Source: a virus
IMG/VR virus record: IMGVR_UViG_3300046028_000940
Location: 1 to 20,125 of that record
Length of the DNA stretch: 20,125 bases
Direction: 5' to 3' (one strand)
The notes below the pieces were generated by a model that made no database searches, had not been told where the DNA came from, and saw nothing but the letters and a program-made list of their open reading frames with translations. Positions within the stretch are counted from its first letter, which is position 1. Each line of letters begins with the position of its first letter. Position numbers and translations under genes: made by a program. Positions 16,357 to 20,125 of this stretch are shown piece after piece.

Positions 16357-16641
16357 TTATTCAGCAGATTCAAATATAACAACACCTTCTTTTAAATCTA
16401 TTTCACCCTTTGGATATGTTTTTTCTAAATCTTTGATAACTTGATTAAATTCTAAACCAATTTTATCAGATTCAGTTTCTACACCTGCTTTAACAGATTC
16501 TAATCTTTCAATTTCCAATTTTAATTCTCTAATTCTCAAATGAATTTGTCCTAAATTCAATATCAATTCGTTTGACTGCGTTTGGTATGATATTAGGTTG
16601 TCTAATGTTTCTTTTGGTAATTGTTCAGTCTTTTGTGCCAT
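16357..16641 (-). CDS. Small coiled-coil protein, paralogue of the 133-aa protein
   Basis: 94 aa, starting at the ATG at 16641. Residues 10-75 form a coiled coil; the C-terminus ends in TYPKGEIDLKEGVVIFES (75-92). It shares GQI-x-x-R and YP-x-G-x-x-x-L-x-x-G-x-V with the 133-aa protein at 12531-12932, but lacks that protein's Gln-rich tail and so is the shorter form. It is placed directly after the tail-fibre gene, with the 15-bp leader element in the gap. Function unknown; a role with the tail fibre or as a small virion component is possible from position only. Confidence 0.6.
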   Translation of the reverse strand: MAQKTEQLPKETLDNLISYQTQSNELILNLGQIHLRIRELKLEIERLESVKAGVETESDKIGLEFNQVIKDLEKTYPKGEIDLKEGVVIFESAE

Positions 16642-16652
16642 AATATATTATT

Positions 16653-16667
16653 TATATATAAGTATAT
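16653..16667 (-). promoter_or_regulatory. Recurrent 15-bp element ATATACTTATATATA (copy 3)
   Basis: Exact minus-strand copy in the 31-bp gap between the tail-fibre stop and the 94-aa gene, 11 bases upstream of its ATG. The variable distance to the start codon (11, 22 and 19 bases in the three copies) fits a promoter better than a ribosome-binding element. Confidence 0.5.
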
Positions 16668-16672
16668 ATTTT

Positions 16673-17011
16673 TTAAGAATTAAGTTTAGATTCCAAATCC
16701 CTAACTTTTAAGGTTAATTCTTGAACTGCTTTCCATAGAACAAATACTAATCCTTGCTTATCAATACCAGATGTCATCCATTTCTTATCTCCAGTTGGAT
16801 TTTCCTCATCTTCATAATGCCAATCAAAGTCAACCCAATCTTCAAATCCAGCAGCAACTACTTCTTCCGCAATTACACCGGTTTGAATAGGAGGATTTTC
16901 TAAATCCTTATCAGCTTTCCAATAGTAATTTACAATTGGAACACTTAATATTTTATCTAATAAATTATCAGGTTCCCAACTTGTAATATCATATTTATGC
17001 CTTATACACGA
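16673..17011 (-). other. S74 intramolecular chaperone domain of the tail fibre
   Basis: The last 112 residues of the tail fibre match the S74 autoprocessing chaperone seen in endosialidase and other trimeric fibres. The candidate catalytic pair is in SCIRHK: Ser (codon 17009-17011) and Lys five residues later, the same spacing as the endosialidase Ser-Lys dyad. Further family marks are QTGVIAEEV and a C-terminal coiled coil, LWKAVQELTLKVRDLESKL. The domain would help the fibre trimerise, then cut itself off just before the Ser. Confidence 0.8.
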
Positions 17012-20000
17012 AGTATCTCTACCAATAGTCCAGTTACTAAGTGATATTTCTAATCCTCTACGAGTTCCACCACCGGGACTATATAAACCAAATAAATAAA
17101 CCGTAGGGAATGTTTCTCCACCCTGAGTTGTATATGTTAATTGTCCGGCTTTTCCATTACTTGCTTGCCAGTTAGTAAAACCAGTTCCTAATGATATGTT
17201 ATTACCATTAGTATTAATGTGTCCAGCAGATGCTTCTATATTAATTGCATTTCCACTACTTGTACCTTTTATCTGAACAGTTGAGTTTGTACCATCTCCA
17301 GTTAATTCGTACCACCCCTTTGATGTTAATACTGGGAGTGCTGTTGATGTACTTTTTTCTGCTTTAAAATATTTGTCTGTACCAGATGCAATTTGAATAC
17401 CTGCACTTGTCAACTCAACTATTTCACTAAGTTTATTTAATTGTATTGCTGGGAATGTTTGTGCGAAGAAAACATCAACATTACCACTAATAACAGCCCC
17501 CCATTGACTATGCCAAGGGTATGCATAATATGTTATACCGGCTTCTAAAGTAAGTGTTTGATTAGTGTTTCCTGTTCCCGTAACCGATGCACCAGTACCA
17601 GAGATATAAGTTGAAACATCAAAGTAACCTGCTGTAAGTGATGCGAATACAGTACCAGTTGGGTCATCTGTAGTGAATATATCAAATCCAAACTCTCCAT
17701 TAATTACACCTGACCAAGGTGTATTTGGAGTGACTCCTACGTTATTAGCAGAAAAATCAATATCACCATCTGAATATGTACCAGTAGCTCCTGTTAAATT
17801 AATTGCTGTACCATTGCCAGCTGTAAGTGTATAGTATTTAGTAGAACTATTACTCAAATATGTACTAGAATTGGCCGAACTTATTGTTGGTAAACTATCA
17901 TTTATTGTAGCTACGGTAACGTTGACAGTACTTCCCCCAATTACTGATAAAGCGCCTTTTTTTAATATCAAATCAGGATTACCACCGGCTGTTGTTTTTA
18001 TGTAAATACTATTATTAGCTGCATCCAAAAATAAAGTAGATAAATTATTTCTAATTAAACCAGAATCAATTATCCATCCATCAATACCTCCCAAATAACC
18101 ACTATCAGCAGTGACTGAACCTGCAATAGTTAAGTTAGTACCATCAAAATATAATCTATTTCCAAGTGAGAATTGACTGTTATTATCTACATAAAATGAA
18201 GTGTTTGAATTTTGATAAGTACCAGTTCCAATATAAATCTTTTTATTAGTTCCATCTAATGTAATACCTCCATTACCTACTTTAAATGTATCAGAAAAAT
18301 ACCCACCTACCCCAGCAACCACAGGCGAATATATAAAATTAGATGATATAAAAGTACCAGGAAATGCACCATCTGCTAATTCTTTAGTTCTAGATAATGA
18401 GGCGCTATATGCAAATGTTGATTTTAATTGTGCAATATTTTCTGCAGATGTTAATGCCGTTGCAGCAGAACCAGATGCTGAAGCGTTTGCATATGCTTGC
18501 GTTGATGCGTTACCGCCACCACCTGCTACTATATTTAAATCTCCAGATATTTCTAATCCAGTTCCACTCCATTTTAAATAACTAGTCCCAGCGGTATCCA
18601 ATAAAGAAAGTCTTGGCATATAAGCTCCTGCTCCTAAATCATAAATTCCCAACCAAATACCACTTTGATTATATCCAATTGTACTGTATTGCCCAATTGC
18701 CATATATGGGTCATCACGCCCTCCAGCTAATACAATATTTGCAAAAGCACTACCAACATTGTTACCAACATTAATTGTATTTTTTACAAATGATTCTTCA
18801 AATATTGCAATCTTAGCTGCCACAAAGAATTCTTCTTCTCCCAAAAATTGCCACCAAGCATTATCACCACCAGAAGTTGGTGCGTGATAATTAACAAAAG
18901 TACCTTGCTTATTATAAGTTGTTGGACCGCTTCCACTTATTGCTGCGTAATAAGTTACAGGAGATGTTCCATAAATAACCGCATCTCTTCTTGTATTTTT
19001 AGTTTCTACAGACCCACTATAATCGGTTGTATTATTCCACTCACCTCTCATTACAATACCAGGTCCAGTTGACCCTTCTATTTGTATTGATAATGATTGT
19101 GTTTTATATAGGGTTTGTCTACCTTCGCATTCAATTTGATATACAATTTCAGCAATACTATTTGTTTGTGGGTCTGACCAATTTGTTATTGGTGGCATTT
19201 CAGCAGGTACTCCGGTCACATAACTTCCTACTAACCAACTATTTGGTAAAGTTAGCCAAGATGATTTAGTATATATAGAAACCCTACATTGATTTGGGTA
19301 TCCAGTTTTACCATATGCATCTACTGCAGTTATAGGACTCCATCCTGCCGGCTGATTTGTTAATTCTTGATTACCTCTATATACTCTAACTAATGTACCC
19401 GTTCCAGATGTTCTAAATTCTCCAGATACTCTATAAACTGCTGATGAATTTTCATTTGTTAATTTAACATCATATGGAGCTGGGGGTTCAAATTGTACAG
19501 AAATAGATTGTGTTACAAATTGAACTTGTCTTCCACCATATACTCTATCGTTTTCAAAATCTACCTTATATACAATTGTACCTGATGAACTAACAGCCGG
19601 TGCATACCAACCAATTATATCTCCAATTGAGGCTGGACTACCAGCTGGGAATTTGTTAGCTGCTGTTGTAATCCAAGACGATGTTGTAAATATTGATGCC
19701 GATGAATATCCTAATATACCAATAACATTATCTTGAAAATCATAATCATCAGGATATGTTGGTGCCGGATACGATGTTACGTTTGTTAATTGCTGAGTTC
19801 CCTTAAATGTGGTTATCTTCATTCCAGTTGCTTTGAATGAACTTGTCCACAAATTAGCTGTCATAGCACAATTATCATTTGATGATACTATTTTATAAGC
19901 ATCTGCTCCAGCCTTTATACCAGATATTGTTAATTGTCCTTCTGCTCTAATATCAGATTGTTGTAGTGAAGTATATACAGGAGCTTTACCATCGGTAAGC

Positions 20001-20125
20001 TTAACTTTCCAAGTTTTGTTTTCGCCAGGCCCAGCAGCATCAGAACCATCAATTGGTCCAAATGTATATGATGGTGGTGTACCTTCTAATGGTTGAGGTC
20101 CATCATAAAAAGTTTCACTACCCCT
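16673..20125 (-). CDS. Tail fibre/adhesin with Ig-like repeats and C-terminal S74 chaperone (5' end missing)
   Basis: 1150 residues are visible and the frame stays open to the right edge, so the Met at 19864 is internal, not the start. The visible N-terminal third holds two Ig/FN3-like repeats of about 150 aa, each with a GxQ/NQELTN-type strand near the start and a QSISVQFE/QSLSIQIE strand at the end. The middle is Gly/Ser/Thr-rich and beta-structured, with a short Ala/Ser-rich coiled coil (near 18450-18400) and phage-receptor-type phrases such as FDGTNLTIAGSV and GGIDGWIIDSGLI. It ends in the S74 chaperone. Such proteins form trimeric fibres that bind the host surface. The abundance of exposed Ser and Thr makes it a possible substrate for the glycosyltransferases encoded downstream (inference). 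Confidence 0.85.
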   Translation of the reverse strand, partial: RGSETFYDGPQPLEGTPPSYTFGPIDGSDAAGPGENKTWKVKLTDGKAPVYTSLQQSDIRAEGQLTISGIKAGADAYKIVSSNDNCAMTANLWTSSFKATGMKITTFKGTQQLTNVTSYPAPTYPDDYDFQDNVIGILGYSSASIFTTSSWITTAANKFPAGSPASIGDIIGWYAPAVSSSGTIVYKVDFENDRVYGGRQVQFVTQSISVQFEPPAPYDVKLTNENSSAVYRVSGEFRTSGTGTLVRVYRGNQELTNQPAGWSPITAVDAYGKTGYPNQCRVSIYTKSSWLTLPNSWLVGSYVTGVPAEMPPITNWSDPQTNSIAEIVYQIECEGRQTLYKTQSLSIQIEGSTGPGIVMRGEWNNTTDYSGSVETKNTRRDAVIYGTSPVTYYAAISGSGPTTYNKQGTFVNYHAPTSGGDNAWWQFLGEEEFFVAAKIAIFEESFVKNTINVGNNVGSAFANIVLAGGRDDPYMAIGQYSTIGYNQSGIWLGIYDLGAGAYMPRLSLLDTAGTSYLKWSGTGLEISGDLNIVAGGGGNASTQAYANASASGSAATALTSAENIAQLKSTFAYSASLSRTKELADGAFPGTFISSNFIYSPVVAGVGGYFSDTFKVGNGGITLDGTNKKIYIGTGTYQNSNTSFYVDNNSQFSLGNRLYFDGTNLTIAGSVTADSGYLGGIDGWIIDSGLIRNNLSTLFLDAANNSIYIKTTAGGNPDLILKKGALSVIGGSTVNVTVATINDSLPTISSANSSTYLSNSSTKYYTLTAGNGTAINLTGATGTYSDGDIDFSANNVGVTPNTPWSGVINGEFGFDIFTTDDPTGTVFASLTAGYFDVSTYISGTGASVTGTGNTNQTLTLEAGITYYAYPWHSQWGAVISGNVDVFFAQTFPAIQLNKLSEIVELTSAGIQIASGTDKYFKAEKSTSTALPVLTSKGWYELTGDGTNSTVQIKGTSSGNAINIEASAGHINTNGNNISLGTGFTNWQASNGKAGQLTYTTQGGETFPTVYLFGLYSPGGGTRRGLEISLSNWTIGRDTSCIRHKYDITSWEPDNLLDKILSVPIVNYYWKADKDLENPPIQTGVIAEEVVAAGFEDWVDFDWHYEDEENPTGDKKWMTSGIDKQGLVFVLWKAVQELTLKVRDLESKLNS

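Noticed and set aside
16649-16656. T4 late promoter TATAAATA on the minus strand
   Set aside because: An exact match, but only 7 bases from the ATG and not repeated at the same place in other leaders; likely chance in A/T-rich DNA.
19862-19864. ATG at 19864 as the tail-fibre start
   Set aside because: The frame continues 87 codons upstream without a stop and encodes fibre-like sequence to the window edge, so this Met is internal.
1-20125. tRNA genes, CRISPR arrays, insertion sequences, integrase or known defence systems
   Set aside because: Intergenic gaps are too short and lack cloverleaf or repeat-spacer structure; no transposase, recombinase or defence gene motif was found in any ORF.

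Overview
The window reads as part of the virion morphogenesis region of a T4-like (contractile-tailed) bacteriophage. It is AT-rich. Every supportable gene lies on the minus strand, so transcription runs from the right edge to the left. The genes are tightly packed, with 1-14 bp gaps or TAATG-type overlaps in several places. T4-type homologues are recognisable from protein motifs: large terminase (gp17), portal (gp20), prohead protease (gp21) and an acidic scaffold-like protein (gp22 position). The major capsid gene would be expected just beyond the left edge. Several starts lack a clear Shine-Dalgarno and have A/T-rich leaders. One intergenic region carries a good match to the Bacteroidota promoter (TTTG-N20-TAnnTTTG). 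Together these point to a Bacteroidota host; that is inference.

In transcription order the layout is as follows. (1) 20125-16673: a very large tail fibre/adhesin, 5' end off the window, ending in an S74 intramolecular chaperone. (2) 16641-16357: a 94-aa coiled-coil protein. (3) 16302-12983: a sugar-modification cassette made of a three-domain glycosyltransferase/methyltransferase/glycosyltransferase and a TibC-like glycosyltransferase with a Cys4 iron-finger. (4) 12932-12531: a paralogue of the 94-aa protein. (5) 12496-9227: a 1089-aa fusion with an NadM-like adenylyltransferase at the N-terminus and a ligase-like covalent nucleotidyltransferase at the C-terminus. (6) 9175-8492: a zinc-finger protein in the small-terminase position. 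(7) Terminase, portal, three head-associated proteins, protease, two more head-associated proteins, then the scaffold.

The packaging and capsid genes form one functional block. The portal and scaffold nucleate the prohead, the protease matures it, and terminase fills it. Many proteins in this block carry L/I-x-E sites of the kind T4-type prohead protease cuts, often at module junctions. The 1089-aa enzyme has a T4-like capsid-targeting N-terminus and such sites near its domain boundaries. It may therefore be a polyprotein that is packaged and cut into separate enzymes inside the capsid. The glycosyltransferase cassette has its own host-type promoter and sits between two paralogous genes, which suggests insertion as a unit for decorating virion or host surface.

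No tRNA, CRISPR array, insertion sequence, integrase or replication gene was seen. No stretch longer than about 200 bases lacks a gene.
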